The notes under the pieces are model-generated. The model searched no databases. It was given only the letters and a program-made list of their open reading frames with translations, and had not been told where the DNA came from. Position numbers and translations under genes: made by a program. Of a stretch of 64,000 nucleotides of DNA, positions 38,314-47,141 are shown in pieces (position 1 is the first letter of the stretch; every line of letters starts with the position of its first letter). The stretch comes from an uncultured Bacillota bacterium. Its GTDB lineage: Bacteria > Bacillota_I > Bacilli_A > RFN20 > CAG-826. The stretch spans positions 42,210-106,209 of the forward strand of contig CASFDV010000002.1 of assembly GCA_949293555.1 (NCBI GenBank), given 5' to 3'.

Positions 38314-39571
38314 AGATGATCCCCCGCTCCTTCAGGATCAGGAAGAAGGCGATGAGAGGGGCGACCTCAGGCGAGAGCCTCGTCAGTTCCTCGTAGGAAA
38401 GGAGATGCGACCCTTCCTTGGCCTCCTGGTAGAGGCAGGCGAGGAGGTCCATCCGGTGCTTTTCCTGGATTCTCTTGCAGTTCCTGTGGATTTTGAAGAA
38501 ATTCGAGGTTTTAAGCGTCTTCTTGTGCTCGAGGATCTTCTTCTCGCACTGGCGGAGGAACGGGCGGAACTCGTATTCGCGGAGATAGGGGATCCCGCAC
38601 CAGGCGCCGACCATCTCAGCGGCCCGGATGATCAGGTCCTCCTCGGTCCGAGGAACGAAGCCACGGTAGGAAAGGACCTCCTGGATCCTGTGGTAGTCGT
38701 AGATGTGCCCGCGACGGATGAGCATCTCGGTGAGTTCCTCGGAGTAGGAACGGATGGCCCTTCCCTTGTGGAAGGCGTACTCATGGCCAAGCGAGTCCCC
38801 GAGCGCCTTCTTCGCGTCGAGGTAGCCGAGCTCGATGTTCGCGTCCACCGCGTCCCTCTCGAAGTCGAAGAAGGAGCCGGTCTTGTGGGAGGGGGTGATG
38901 AGGGTGACGAAGGGAAGGTCCCTGAGCTCGGGGTGCTGGGGGACCTTGGGCCAGCCGTGGAGCTCGATCGCGACGATCTCCTCCGCGCCCAGGCGGAGGG
39001 CGTAGTCGATGGGCAGGTTGTTCCGATAGCCCCCGTCGAGATAAGCCTTCCCGCGGATCCATTTGATCGGAAGGACGGGGTAGCAGGCCGCGGAGGCGAT
39101 GAGGAACTCCTTCATGAGGTCGTCGGACACCTCGTTGAGGAGGATGTCCACTTCCTCGAAGGTGGGGAAGCGGACGGTGACGATCCCGACCTTCACCCCG
39201 GAGGAGCGGAGCCTTTCCGGATCGACGTTATCCTCGATCAGCTGGACGAGGGGCGCGACGTCCCCTCCTCCGTACCAGAGATAGTCGGCCGCGTAGTTCA
39301 CGATCTCCTTCCTCGTCTCGCGGGAGAAGCCCTTGAGGAGGGAGGGGCCGAGGTTCACCCCGTTCCGGATCACCGTCTTGATGGTGATGTTCCTCCAGAT
39401 CTCGAGGTTCTCCTCGAGCCTTCCCTGGGCGAACATCGTCGCGTTCAAGGCCCCGATCGAGGTCCCGGTCATCACGGAGAAAGACATCCCCTTCTCCACG
39501 AGATAGCGGTAGGCCCCGGCCTCGTAGGCGCCAAGGGAACCGCCTCCGCATAGGACCAGGCCTCTTTCCAT
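38312..39571 (-). CDS. Patatin-like phospholipase
   Basis: 419 residues, soluble. N-terminal oxyanion motif CGGGSLGAYEAG, nucleophile elbow GTSIG with S38, and the catalytic Asp in YLDGG (D179). This Ser-Asp dyad hydrolyses acyl esters of membrane lipids. The C-terminal 180 residues are helical and charged and are longer than in minimal patatins. TATGGT lies 11 bases before ATG 39571. Monocistronic; convergent with gpmA. Confidence 0.88.
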   Translation of the reverse strand: MERGLVLCGGGSLGAYEAGAYRYLVEKGMSFSVMTGTSIGALNATMFAQGRLEENLEIWRNITIKTVIRNGVNLGPSLLKGFSRETRKEIVNYAADYLWYGGGDVAPLVQLIEDNVDPERLRSSGVKVGIVTVRFPTFEEVDILLNEVSDDLMKEFLIASAACYPVLPIKWIRGKAYLDGGYRNNLPIDYALRLGAEEIVAIELHGWPKVPQHPELRDLPFVTLITPSHKTGSFFDFERDAVDANIELGYLDAKKALGDSLGHEYAFHKGRAIRSYSEELTEMLIRRGHIYDYHRIQEVLSYRGFVPRTEEDLIIRAAEMVGAWCGIPYLREYEFRPFLRQCEKKILEHKKTLKTSNFFKIHRNCKRIQEKHRMDLLACLYQEAKEGSHLLSYEELTRLSPEVAPLIAFFLILKERGII

Positions 39572-39647
39572 GGCTAAGGATTACCATAGGGGAAGGGCTT
39601 TTTGCAAAGGAAATGGATAAAGTGAACGTCCTTTGTTTGCCGGTGGT

Positions 39648-40694
39648 TCAATCCAGCCTCACGTACGAGGTGGCCTTGCCTATCCCTTCCCGTCGGAGTT
39701 CGCCCATGTCCACAAGCTTCCGGAGCGAGTTCTCGACGGAGCTGAGGCTCAGCCAGGGGCAAAGCTCGAGGACGTCTGCTTTTGAAAAACGTCCGATCCT
39801 CATCCTTACGGCCATCCTCACTGTCTCGAGGGCTGAGAGGCTTCCGTCCATGAAGGAAACCCTTTCGTCCAGGTCCTTGTAGGCGGCAAGGATCGTCCCG
39901 AGAAGGTACTTGATGAAGGGGAGCGGCCTGTCCTGGCCTTCGTGCCACCCCTTCCCGGAGCGGGCAAGGGCGTTGTAGTAGAAGTCCCTTGTTCTCTCGA
40001 TCTGGGACTCCAAGGAAACGTATTTCGCGACGGGGAACCCGGCTTTGCATAGGAGAAGGGCCGTGAGGATCCTGCTCATCCTTCCGTTCCCGTCGACGAA
40101 AGGGTGGATGCATAGGAAGTCGTGGATGAAGACCGGGATCAGGACAAGGGGATCGGCGAACCTCTTTTGGAGCGCGACCGTGCATTCGAAGCAGATTCTG
40201 TCCAAAGCCTCCGGGGTCTCAAGAGGGGAGAGGGGTTTGAACAGGATTTCGCGCGTCCCGTCTGGATAAGCGGCGACTATGTAGTTCTGGACGTCCTTCA
40301 TCCTTCCGCCCATCGCCTCGCCCGTGCGGGCATAGAGCACTTTGTGGAGCTGCAGGATCGTGCTCCGGGTGATTGGGATTGCCTCGTGGCCTTCCAGAGC
40401 CAGGGCCAGAGCGTCCTTGTAGCCGAGTATTTCTCCCTCGTCCTTGTTCCTAGGCTCAGCCCCACCCTCGAGGAGAGGGACGAGCCGGGACTTCTTCGCG
40501 TAGATTCCCTCGATGGCGTTGGACGCCCTGGCGCTTTCAAGGAGCGCGCCATCCTCGAGGCTGGAAAGCCTCGTGAGAAGAGAAGGGATCTGCGCCTCCA
40601 GCCTTCCCGCATGGCGATAGATGCCCGCGACGAGATTCAGGACCTCGCTATCCCAGGTCCAGTCGCTTAGCTTCGAGTAGCGGAAGTCCCTCAT
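39648..40694 (-). CDS. Fic family protein with N-terminal inhibitory helix
   Basis: 348 residues. The Fic motif HPFVDGNGR is at residues 197-205, complete for AMP transfer. Upstream, SNAIEG (58-63) matches the (S/T)xxxE(G/N) inhibitory helix of class II Fic proteins, so the enzyme is likely self-inhibited. The C-terminal 75 residues look like a winged helix (SKADVLELCPWLSLSSVENSLRKLVDMGEL). Target unknown. No antitoxin gene is needed or seen nearby. Start at 40694; the -10 is not clear. Confidence 0.9.
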   Translation of the reverse strand: MRDFRYSKLSDWTWDSEVLNLVAGIYRHAGRLEAQIPSLLTRLSSLEDGALLESARASNAIEGIYAKKSRLVPLLEGGAEPRNKDEGEILGYKDALALALEGHEAIPITRSTILQLHKVLYARTGEAMGGRMKDVQNYIVAAYPDGTREILFKPLSPLETPEALDRICFECTVALQKRFADPLVLIPVFIHDFLCIHPFVDGNGRMSRILTALLLCKAGFPVAKYVSLESQIERTRDFYYNALARSGKGWHEGQDRPLPFIKYLLGTILAAYKDLDERVSFMDGSLSALETVRMAVRMRIGRFSKADVLELCPWLSLSSVENSLRKLVDMGELRREGIGKATSYVRLD

Positions 40695-40789
40695 ACATTT
40701 ACCAGTTGCCCCTAAATCTTGATAAATAATAAGGGCTTCTGCAAGGAATTAAGGGCAAAATGCCTTGCTTGAGATTGGTGTTGAAGGAT

Positions 40790-40933
40790 TTATCGATTTT
40801 GCCTTCCTTTTTCTTCATCAGGGAGGAGAAGGAACCGCGCCCCTTCCTCTTCCCTGGCCTTCTGGCGGAGCCTCCTCCTCGCCCGCCAGTCGAAGCAGGA
40901 GGGGCCATGGGCCACCCAGTCGCGGGCGGTCAT
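40790..40933 (-). CDS. Small ORF (47 aa) coupled to the antiporter
   Basis: A 47-residue reading frame whose ATG overlaps the antiporter stop (ATGA, 40930-40933). It begins MTARDWVAHGPSCFDWRARR and continues with a strongly basic, then acidic, helix. Translational coupling and codon use similar to its neighbour argue for a real gene. No membrane segment and no known family. It might be an accessory to the antiporter. Confidence 0.4.
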   Translation of the reverse strand: MTARDWVAHGPSCFDWRARRRLRQKAREEEGARFLLLPDEEKGRQNR

Positions 40934-42192
40934 CTCTCGCTCCTCCTGAGGCGGTGGAAGAGAGGCTTCCTCCTTTCCTCGAGCATCTCCTGGGGGATGG
41001 CCCCGCTCCTGACGAGGGCGAGCTTCGCCAGGGCCGGGCCGGAAAGCTCATAGAGGATCGAGGAGCAAAGGATGATGGAAAGGAAGAGGGTGCCCTGCTC
41101 CGCGGGGAGGAGCCTTTCCCCTAGGAAGGCGAGGCCGATCGCCACTCCCGCCTGCGGGGCAAGGGCGAGCCCGAGGTAGTTCCTCACTGGCTTTTCTTCG
41201 CGGGAAAGCGCCGCTCCGGCCCAGGCTCCGGCGTATTTCCCGACGAGGCGGACGATGAAGTAGGTCACTCCGACCGCCCCGACGGTGAGGAAGGCGCTGA
41301 AGTCCATGCTCATGCCGGAAAGGACGAAGAATAGAAGCATCACCGGCGGGTCGAAGTGGTCGACGTACTTGAAGAGCTTTTCGTCGTGCGAGACGTTCCG
41401 GTAGGAAGCCCCGAAGGCCATCGCGGCAAGAAGAGGCGAGACGTCGAGGAGGATCGCCGTCCCCGCGAGGAAGGCGATGAGGGCGACCGCGATCACGAGG
41501 CGCGAGTTCGGGGAGCGTCCCTTCACGAGTACGTGGAGGAGGAACCCCGAGAGGAAGCCGGCGATAAGGATGAGGAGGTTATAGAGGAGAGGATAGAGGA
41601 TCTGCTCGGCGGAAAGGGCGCCCTGGCCCTGGGCCTCGACGAGCGCGGAGGCGAAGGTGAAGGCGAGGAGGCAGACCACGTCGTCGAGGGCGACGACCTG
41701 GAGGAGGAGGTTCACGAAGCGCCCCTTGGCCTTGTACTGGGCGATGGTCATGAGGGTGGAGGCCGGGGCCGTGGCGGTCGCCACCGCGCCCAGGAGGAGG
41801 GCGAACTGCCACCCGAGATCAGGGAAGATGAGGAAGACGGCGAGGAAGACGAGAGCGCCCGCGAGAAGGGATTCCAGGAGGGTGACGAGCATGACTCCCT
41901 TTCCTCCTTCCCTGAGGGAATCCTTCCGAAAGAACTTCCCGACCCCGAAGGCGATGAAGGCGAGGGCGAGGTCGCTCAGGAAGGACATCCCGTCGATCAT
42001 CCCCGGGGAGATGAGGCCGAGGAGCGATGGCCCGATGAGGACCCCGGCGAGGATGTAGCCGGTGACGTTCGGGAGCGAGAGCGCCTTCGTGATCCGGCTC
42101 ATGAGGAAGCCGGCGAGGAACATGATGGAGAGGGCGAGGAGAGGGCTCGCCGCGCCTAGCCCGTCGTAGTAGCGATATAGCTCGAGACCCAT
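40930..42192 (-). CDS. CPA2-family monovalent cation/proton antiporter
   Basis: 420 residues, 11-13 membrane segments. The pattern SLPNVTGYILAGVLIGPSLLGLISP is the N-terminal hallmark of Kef/GerN-type CPA2 exchangers, and VALDDVVCLLAFTFA holds the conserved DD in the transport core. No regulatory TrkA-N domain. It exchanges Na+ or K+ for H+ across the membrane. Divergently transcribed from the LysR regulator at 42326, which may control it. A 47-residue ORF follows with a 4-base overlap. Confidence 0.88.
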   Translation of the reverse strand: MGLELYRYYDGLGAASPLLALSIMFLAGFLMSRITKALSLPNVTGYILAGVLIGPSLLGLISPGMIDGMSFLSDLALAFIAFGVGKFFRKDSLREGGKGVMLVTLLESLLAGALVFLAVFLIFPDLGWQFALLLGAVATATAPASTLMTIAQYKAKGRFVNLLLQVVALDDVVCLLAFTFASALVEAQGQGALSAEQILYPLLYNLLILIAGFLSGFLLHVLVKGRSPNSRLVIAVALIAFLAGTAILLDVSPLLAAMAFGASYRNVSHDEKLFKYVDHFDPPVMLLFFVLSGMSMDFSAFLTVGAVGVTYFIVRLVGKYAGAWAGAALSREEKPVRNYLGLALAPQAGVAIGLAFLGERLLPAEQGTLFLSIILCSSILYELSGPALAKLALVRSGAIPQEMLEERRKPLFHRLRRSER

Positions 42193-42299
42193 AAGGAAAA
42201 TACCTCCCCTTCCTTCTTCTTTTCCGGCTTTCCTTTTCGGGAAGCGTGGCTATGATAGGCGCGAAGGAAATAAGCCGCGCAAATGGAAATGCATGGCTA

Positions 42300-42316
42300 T
42301 ATAAGATGAACTTATA
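42300..42316. promoter_or_regulatory. LysR-type operator (T-N11-A) between antiporter and regulator
   Basis: TATAAGATGAACTTATA is a perfect inverted repeat (ATAAG, five bases, CTTAT) and contains the T-N11-A of LysR-type sites. It ends nine bases before the regulator ATG at 42326 and overlaps its likely -10 region, which fits autorepression. Confidence 0.55.
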
Positions 42317-42325
42317 GGAGGCGGT

Positions 42326-43219
42326 ATGGTTGACCCCAAGCTTCTCACCCTGGTGAAGATCGCCGAGCTCGGCAGCTACACGAAGGCCGCCGCGGAACTG
42401 AGCCTCACCCAGCCCGCGGTGAGCCAGCACGTGAAGTCCCTTGAGAAGGAGTGCGGGGCGAGGCTCATCCGCAAGGAGGGATCGCTTCTTTCCTTCACGA
42501 ACGAAGGCGAGCTGGTCCTCAAGTACGCCCGTAGGATCCTTTCCCTATACAAGGACATGGACGCCCGCCTCAAGGACCAGGACACGGGGAAGAGGACCTA
42601 CACGGTTGGCGTGACCCACACCGCGGAGAGCAACCTGATCGCCGAATCGCTGGGCGTGTATGCGTTTCGCCATCACGGGGTGCGCATAAAGATAAAGGCG
42701 GACTCCATAAAGAAGCTTTATCAAAGGCTGTCCGCCTACGAGCTCGACTTCGCGATCATCGACGGGAAGGCACCGGGGAGGAAGTACTCCTCGGTGCTTC
42801 TCGACACGGACCGCTTCCTCGCGGTGCTTGCCAAGGATTCCCCCCTTGCGGCGAAGAAGGTGCTCCAGGTGGGGGACCTTTCCTCCTCCCCTTTGATCCT
42901 AAGGTCCCGTTCCAGCGAGACGCGGACGCTCCTGGAGGCCGCCCTTGAGTCCTCGGGCTATTCCCTCGAGGAGTTCGACGTCCTCCTCGAGCTCGACAAC
43001 ATCGCGACCATCAAGGAGCTTGTGGCCAGGGGACGGGGCATTTCCGTCCTCCCGCGGAGCGCCTGCTACGGGGAGCTCGACTCCCGGAGCCTCGCCCTCC
43101 GCCCGATCGAGAACCTCGACATCTCGCGCGAGATCAACCTTGTCTTCCCTCCCGATTTCTCCGAAAGGGCGGTGCTCGAGGAGATCGTCGACATCTACCA
43201 CGGGCTCATCGGGCATTAG
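42326..43219 (+). CDS. LysR-family transcriptional regulator
   Basis: 297 residues. N-terminal winged HTH: LVKIAELGSYTKAAAELSLTQPAVSQHVKSLEKECGARL (about residues 8-48), then a two-lobed effector domain (about 90-295). The AGGAGG site six bases before ATG 42326 sets the start. The divergent antiporter and the palindrome at 42300-42316 suggest it regulates both. Effector unknown. Confidence 0.93.
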   Translation: MVDPKLLTLVKIAELGSYTKAAAELSLTQPAVSQHVKSLEKECGARLIRKEGSLLSFTNEGELVLKYARRILSLYKDMDARLKDQDTGKRTYTVGVTHTAESNLIAESLGVYAFRHHGVRIKIKADSIKKLYQRLSAYELDFAIIDGKAPGRKYSSVLLDTDRFLAVLAKDSPLAAKKVLQVGDLSSSPLILRSRSSETRTLLEAALESSGYSLEEFDVLLELDNIATIKELVARGRGISVLPRSACYGELDSRSLALRPIENLDISREINLVFPPDFSERAVLEEIVDIYHGLIGH

Positions 43220-43245
43220 AAAAGGGAGCGATCGCTCGCTCCCTG
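43220..43245 (-). terminator. Terminator of the superoxide reductase gene
   Basis: GGGAGCGA, loop, TCGCTCCC (43224-43243). On the minus strand it is followed by TTTTCT, so it ends the superoxide reductase transcript. It sits directly behind the LysR stop. Confidence 0.7.
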
Positions 43246-43259
43246 GCGTTGCCGTCTTC

Positions 43260-43628
43260 CTAGAACTCCGCCTTCCAAAGGCCGTGGAGGTTGCAGTAGG
43301 CGTAGACGGTTCCGTGGCTCACGTGGCGGAACTCCGCCTCGGGGGAATCCCCGGCCTTGAGGTGGCGGACCTGGACATCGCCCTCGCTTTCGACGGCGAT
43401 CCATTCGATGAGGTGCTCCTCGGTCATGGGGTGGAGGACGGACCCGACCTTCACGTGGATCCGGTGCTCGCAGACTCTCTCGACGACCGGGACGTGCTTC
43501 TCGAGCGCGGCGTCCGTGGAGCCGGGGACGAGCTCCCTCATCTTCTCCCCGCAGCAAAGGGGGGTGACTCCTCCGTCATGGAGGACGAGGAGGACGTTCC
43601 CGCAGTGGGCGCACTTATAGACTTTCAT
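43260..43628 (-). CDS. Desulfoferrodoxin (superoxide reductase, two-iron type)
   Basis: 122 residues. Reduces superoxide to peroxide without making oxygen, a defence of anaerobes. The N-terminal desulforedoxin centre is complete (C6, C9, C25, C26); the active-site iron ligands are H45, H66, H72, C112 and H115, and the EKH motif is present. I chose ATG 43628 because AAGGAG lies eight bases upstream; ATG 43634 is only two bases from it. Monocistronic with its own terminator. Confidence 0.95.
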   Translation of the reverse strand: MKVYKCAHCGNVLLVLHDGGVTPLCCGEKMRELVPGSTDAALEKHVPVVERVCEHRIHVKVGSVLHPMTEEHLIEWIAVESEGDVQVRHLKAGDSPEAEFRHVSHGTVYAYCNLHGLWKAEF

Positions 43629-43705
43629 GGGCATTGCTCCTTCTTGTTGCTCTTAGTCTAGGTACTGTAGAGGTAAGGCTCAAGGAGGGCGCTTCATAAT
43701 CCGTC

Positions 43706-44323
43706 ATGGGGTTAGAATCCAACCTGATGGTTCCTATCCCGGAGATACTCCTGAGGGAGGCTGGCTATCGCGAGGACGCCTTCTTCGACCGTTATTCATT
43801 GAGGGGAGAGGAGGGGCTTCTCTCCTTGGGAAGGGAGGTAGACGACCTTCTTGACAGGACGAAGGACTTTCCTGGGACCCTCGGGAAGGCGGCGATGACC
43901 CACCTCAGGTCCCCAAGGGAGGATTTCCTCGTCGGTAGGGGGCTTTCCCTCGGGGCGAGGGACAAGGACCTCGTCACAAGGCTCGAGATCGCCTGGTGGA
44001 GGAACTACGACTCCGTGAAGGTGGTCTCTGATATGAGGAGGCTCCTCGGGAGGGAGGACTGGCCAAGGTCGGTCCGTTACTGCATGAGTTCCTATGTCTC
44101 CGTGCATCTGGCCGGCATATGGGTCTCCTCCTGGTTCCTGAATAGCCTCTTCGTAGGCGAGCATTTCTTCGGGCATAGGGCATCCGCGCATCTCTTGTCC
44201 GAGGTCGATCTGTCGAGGATACCGGTGCCTCTCGTCTACTACCCGGAGGGGGAGATCGAGCCGTTGGATTCGGAGGTGTATGCCTTCTTGGAGATGATTA
44301 GAGAATCCATTTCTCGTGGTTGA
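43706..44323 (+). CDS. Protein of unknown function
   Basis: Up to 205 residues and not recognised. No signal peptide or membrane segment is obvious; one moderately hydrophobic stretch near residues 130-150 (HLAGIWVSSWFLNSLFVGEHFFG). Two starts compete: ATG 43706 with CATAAT at 43695-43700, and ATG 43727 with TAGAAT at 43713-43718, eight bases upstream. Both fit the leaderless pattern, and the second would give 198 residues. It lies between superoxide reductase and the DUF4143 ATPase with no operon partner. Confidence 0.5.
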   Translation: MGLESNLMVPIPEILLREAGYREDAFFDRYSLRGEEGLLSLGREVDDLLDRTKDFPGTLGKAAMTHLRSPREDFLVGRGLSLGARDKDLVTRLEIAWWRNYDSVKVVSDMRRLLGREDWPRSVRYCMSSYVSVHLAGIWVSSWFLNSLFVGEHFFGHRASAHLLSEVDLSRIPVPLVYYPEGEIEPLDSEVYAFLEMIRESISRG

Positions 44324-44412
44324 TGACAAAAAATACGGCGAATAAATTGTCAGTTGCCCAGAAAATACACCAAAAGATTTGTCGGTCATCTCGATGCAAG
44401 TATCCTTGGCAT

Positions 44413-45768
44413 ATGTTCAGAAGGAAGGTTGAAGGCCTCCTGAGCGCTTGGAAGGAGGCCCCGGGGAAGATCCCTTTGCTCATTAGGGGGCTAAGACGGA
44501 GCGGGAAGAAGACCATTGCGAAGGCCTTTGCCCAATCCTCTTATCGGAACTTCTGTGTTTTGGACATGGAGGCGGAGCCTTCTCTCCATCGCGCCTTTGC
44601 CGGATCGTTGGATCCTGAGGAAATCCTTTCGCGGTTATCCCTTGTTCACCCAGATGTGAGGGTTACGCCAGGAAACAGCGTCCTGGTCCTTGGGGAGATT
44701 CAGGAATGCGCCAGGGCAAGGGCCTCCCTTCGCTACTTCAGGGAGTCTGGCAAGTACGACGTGGTCGCGACGAGCTCGTTCGCGGACATCGGGGACTATA
44801 ACCGCGACTCAAGGCTTTCCATCCCGGTGGGCAGCGAGCGCTACATCCACATGCTTCCGCTCGATTTCGAGGAGTTTCTCTGGGCCATGGGGCACGAAGC
44901 CTTGAGTAACGAAATCCGCAGCTCTCTGCTTTCGCTTTCTCCTTTGCCCGAGCTCGTTCATGAAAAGGCAGAGGGACTCTATCGTTCCTTCCTTGTGGCG
45001 GGCGGCATGCCGGAGGCTGTCGAAGGCTTCCTCCGTGGCGGGTATTCGGCCTCGCAGAAAGCGTGTCGCGCATTAATGGATGCATACAAGGGTGACTTCG
45101 GCCGTTATATCGGCAAGGACGGCAAGCCGGACATGGACGGCATCCTTTTCGCCAAAATTAGGAAAGCCCTGGCTTCGATCACGGAGCAGATCGCGGATGA
45201 GAAAGGGGCGTTCGCATACTCCAGGATAGGGAATGGCGCCCGCAGGCGGTCGTTTGAAAACGCGCTTGATTGGCTCGAGGGGTACGGCCTCGTATATCGC
45301 TGTCGCCTGCTCGAGAGAATTTCCACGCCCTTGCTGGTCCATGAGGACGACGAGACTTTCAAGCCCTATGTCGCGGATACGGGTCTCCTGCTCTCTTTGT
45401 TCGATGAGGACATACGGAGGGAGGCCATGGGCGAAATCTATCGAGGGGCGCTATATGAGAACGCCGTCGCAGCAGCGCTCCCCTCAAATGGTTTCCCGCT
45501 CCGTTACTACAAGCGCCGGAGCGGCTTGGAAATCGATTTTGTCATTTCCCTAGGCGGTCGCCCCGTCCTCCTTGAGGCCAAGGCCCGGGGAGGGAGGAGC
45601 AAGTCGCTTTCCACCGTCCTCGCGGACAAGAAGACATATGGGGACGAGAATATCCGCGCGATCAAGTTGACGAGCGCGCCTCTATCGGTGTCCCAGGACG
45701 GGGAGACCATTCGCATGCCCCATTACTGCCTGCCCTATCTGACGCCGGACATGGACCTCTTTGGATAA
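44413..45768 (+). CDS. AAA_14/DUF4143 ATPase with altered Walker motifs
   Basis: 451 residues from the ATG at 44413, which gives the usual N-terminus (MFRRKVEGLLSAWK) and has TATCCT six bases before it. AAA_14 domain about 20-180, DUF4143 domain about 210-385 and the C-terminal nuclease-like fold with GLEIDFVISLGGRPVLLEAKA. The Walker A reads GLRRSGKKT (the residue after GK is Lys instead of Ser/Thr) and Walker B reads LVLGEIQE (Asp to Gly), so ATP hydrolysis may be lost. Role unknown; common orphan family in gut Bacillota. Confidence 0.8.
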   Translation: MFRRKVEGLLSAWKEAPGKIPLLIRGLRRSGKKTIAKAFAQSSYRNFCVLDMEAEPSLHRAFAGSLDPEEILSRLSLVHPDVRVTPGNSVLVLGEIQECARARASLRYFRESGKYDVVATSSFADIGDYNRDSRLSIPVGSERYIHMLPLDFEEFLWAMGHEALSNEIRSSLLSLSPLPELVHEKAEGLYRSFLVAGGMPEAVEGFLRGGYSASQKACRALMDAYKGDFGRYIGKDGKPDMDGILFAKIRKALASITEQIADEKGAFAYSRIGNGARRRSFENALDWLEGYGLVYRCRLLERISTPLLVHEDDETFKPYVADTGLLLSLFDEDIRREAMGEIYRGALYENAVAAALPSNGFPLRYYKRRSGLEIDFVISLGGRPVLLEAKARGGRSKSLSTVLADKKTYGDENIRAIKLTSAPLSVSQDGETIRMPHYCLPYLTPDMDLFG

Positions 45769-45845
45769 GGGTTGCCCGCTTGAAGATCTTGGGGCTTCGT
45801 AATTTGGCTTCTCGTATTTAATCCATCCATGCTTGGGCAACTTCA

Positions 45846-47036
45846 TTATTCAGTGAACGGTCGATCGAACGTCACCTTTAGGTTGTAGGCCTTTTCCCGA
45901 TTCGCGAAGTGGCTCGTTAACGCGGCTAGGATTTCCTGCTCGCCAAGTTTTCCATCGAACGGGAGGACGACATCGAAGAGGACATTCGCGTGCCCCTTCC
46001 CGTCCACCAGGCGGAAGTCATGGATCTTGAGGGCAGGGTCCAGTTCCTTGAGGCAGGCAAGGACCTCTTCCTTGACCGCCTCGGTTTGTTCGTCTCCTAC
46101 AAGGATGGGGTCCATGTGGATGGAGACGTTGAGCCCATATTTGTTCCTGAGGGATTCCTCGAGGTCGTCGATCATCTCGTGCGCTTCGAGGAAATCCATC
46201 CTGGAGTCCACCTCCGCATGGAAGGACACGAACCTCTTCGTGGGGCCGTAGTCATGAAGCAGGAGGTCGTGGACCCCGAGGATTCGCGGGTCCTTCCTCG
46301 CTTCCTCGAGGATTTCGTCCACAACCTCCTTCTTCATGGGGTTCCCAATAAGAGGGGAGGCGGTGTCCTTGAGCATCTTCGCCCCGCTGAGGATGACGAA
46401 GAGGGAAGCGACGATGCCCATGTAGCCGTCCAGATTGTCCCAGTGGAGGGCGTAGGAGAGGATTCCTGCGATCAGGATGAGGAACGTGGAGACGGAGTCG
46501 CTCCAGGAATCAAGGGAGGAAGCCTTCAGGGATTCGGAGGATATGGCCTTCCCGAGGCCTCGGTAGACGAATCCCTGGAACACTTTCAGGAAGACCGACA
46601 CGGCGAGGATGATCACCGCGATGAGGTCGTAGGAGGCCTCTGTCATCTCGATCACCTTGGTGATGGACTCCTGGAGGAGGGTCGCCCCGATCATGAGGAC
46701 GATCACGGAGATGACGAGCCCGGAGATGTACTCCACCCTCTCGTGCCCGAAGGGATGGTCCTTGTCCGCGGGCTTTCCCGCGAGACGGAAGCTGAAGAGG
46801 GAGACGAGGGAAGTCGCCATGTCGCTGACGTTGTTCACCGCGTCCGCCATGAGGGCCGCGGAAAGGATGCCGGACTCATAGTAGACAAGGACCGCCGCCC
46901 CGACCTTCAGGGCGATCAGGACGAGGTTCGTGACGATGCCGAAGATGGAGGCGAGCCTTCCGTGCCTCTCCCGCACCTTTGGATCCCCTATGTTCTTGTA
47001 GTCCTTGATGAATAGTTTTCGGAGCAACTCGGTCAT
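45846..47036 (-). CDS. Cation diffusion facilitator transporter
   Basis: About 396 residues. Six membrane segments with the CDF metal site DAVNNVSDMA in the second helix and SLDSWSDS in the fifth, and DKDHPFGHERVEYI in the loop between, followed by a long cytoplasmic domain with two ferredoxin-like repeats (about 215-396), longer than in minimal CDF proteins. Exports Zn2+, Mn2+ or Fe2+; which is not shown. TACACT at 47043-47048 lies six bases before ATG 47036, so leaderless. Divergent from the hemolysin III gene. Confidence 0.9.
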   Translation of the reverse strand: MTELLRKLFIKDYKNIGDPKVRERHGRLASIFGIVTNLVLIALKVGAAVLVYYESGILSAALMADAVNNVSDMATSLVSLFSFRLAGKPADKDHPFGHERVEYISGLVISVIVLMIGATLLQESITKVIEMTEASYDLIAVIILAVSVFLKVFQGFVYRGLGKAISSESLKASSLDSWSDSVSTFLILIAGILSYALHWDNLDGYMGIVASLFVILSGAKMLKDTASPLIGNPMKKEVVDEILEEARKDPRILGVHDLLLHDYGPTKRFVSFHAEVDSRMDFLEAHEMIDDLEESLRNKYGLNVSIHMDPILVGDEQTEAVKEEVLACLKELDPALKIHDFRLVDGKGHANVLFDVVLPFDGKLGEQEILAALTSHFANREKAYNLKVTFDRPFTE

Positions 47037-47107
47037 GGGGGAAGTGTAGTCCTTTTCCCTCAAAGATGGTTAAGACAACATTAACTAGTAAGAGATACTA
47101 GATAGCG

Positions 47108-47135
47108 TTGCGAACCCAACCATGAATGCTAGAAT
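47108..47135 (+). promoter_or_regulatory. Complete promoter of the hemolysin III gene
   Basis: TTGCGA at 47108-47113, a 16-base spacer and TAGAAT at 47130-47135, with only six bases to ATG 47142. The clearest leaderless promoter with a recognisable -35 box. Confidence 0.55.
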
Positions 47136-47141
47136 GATGCC

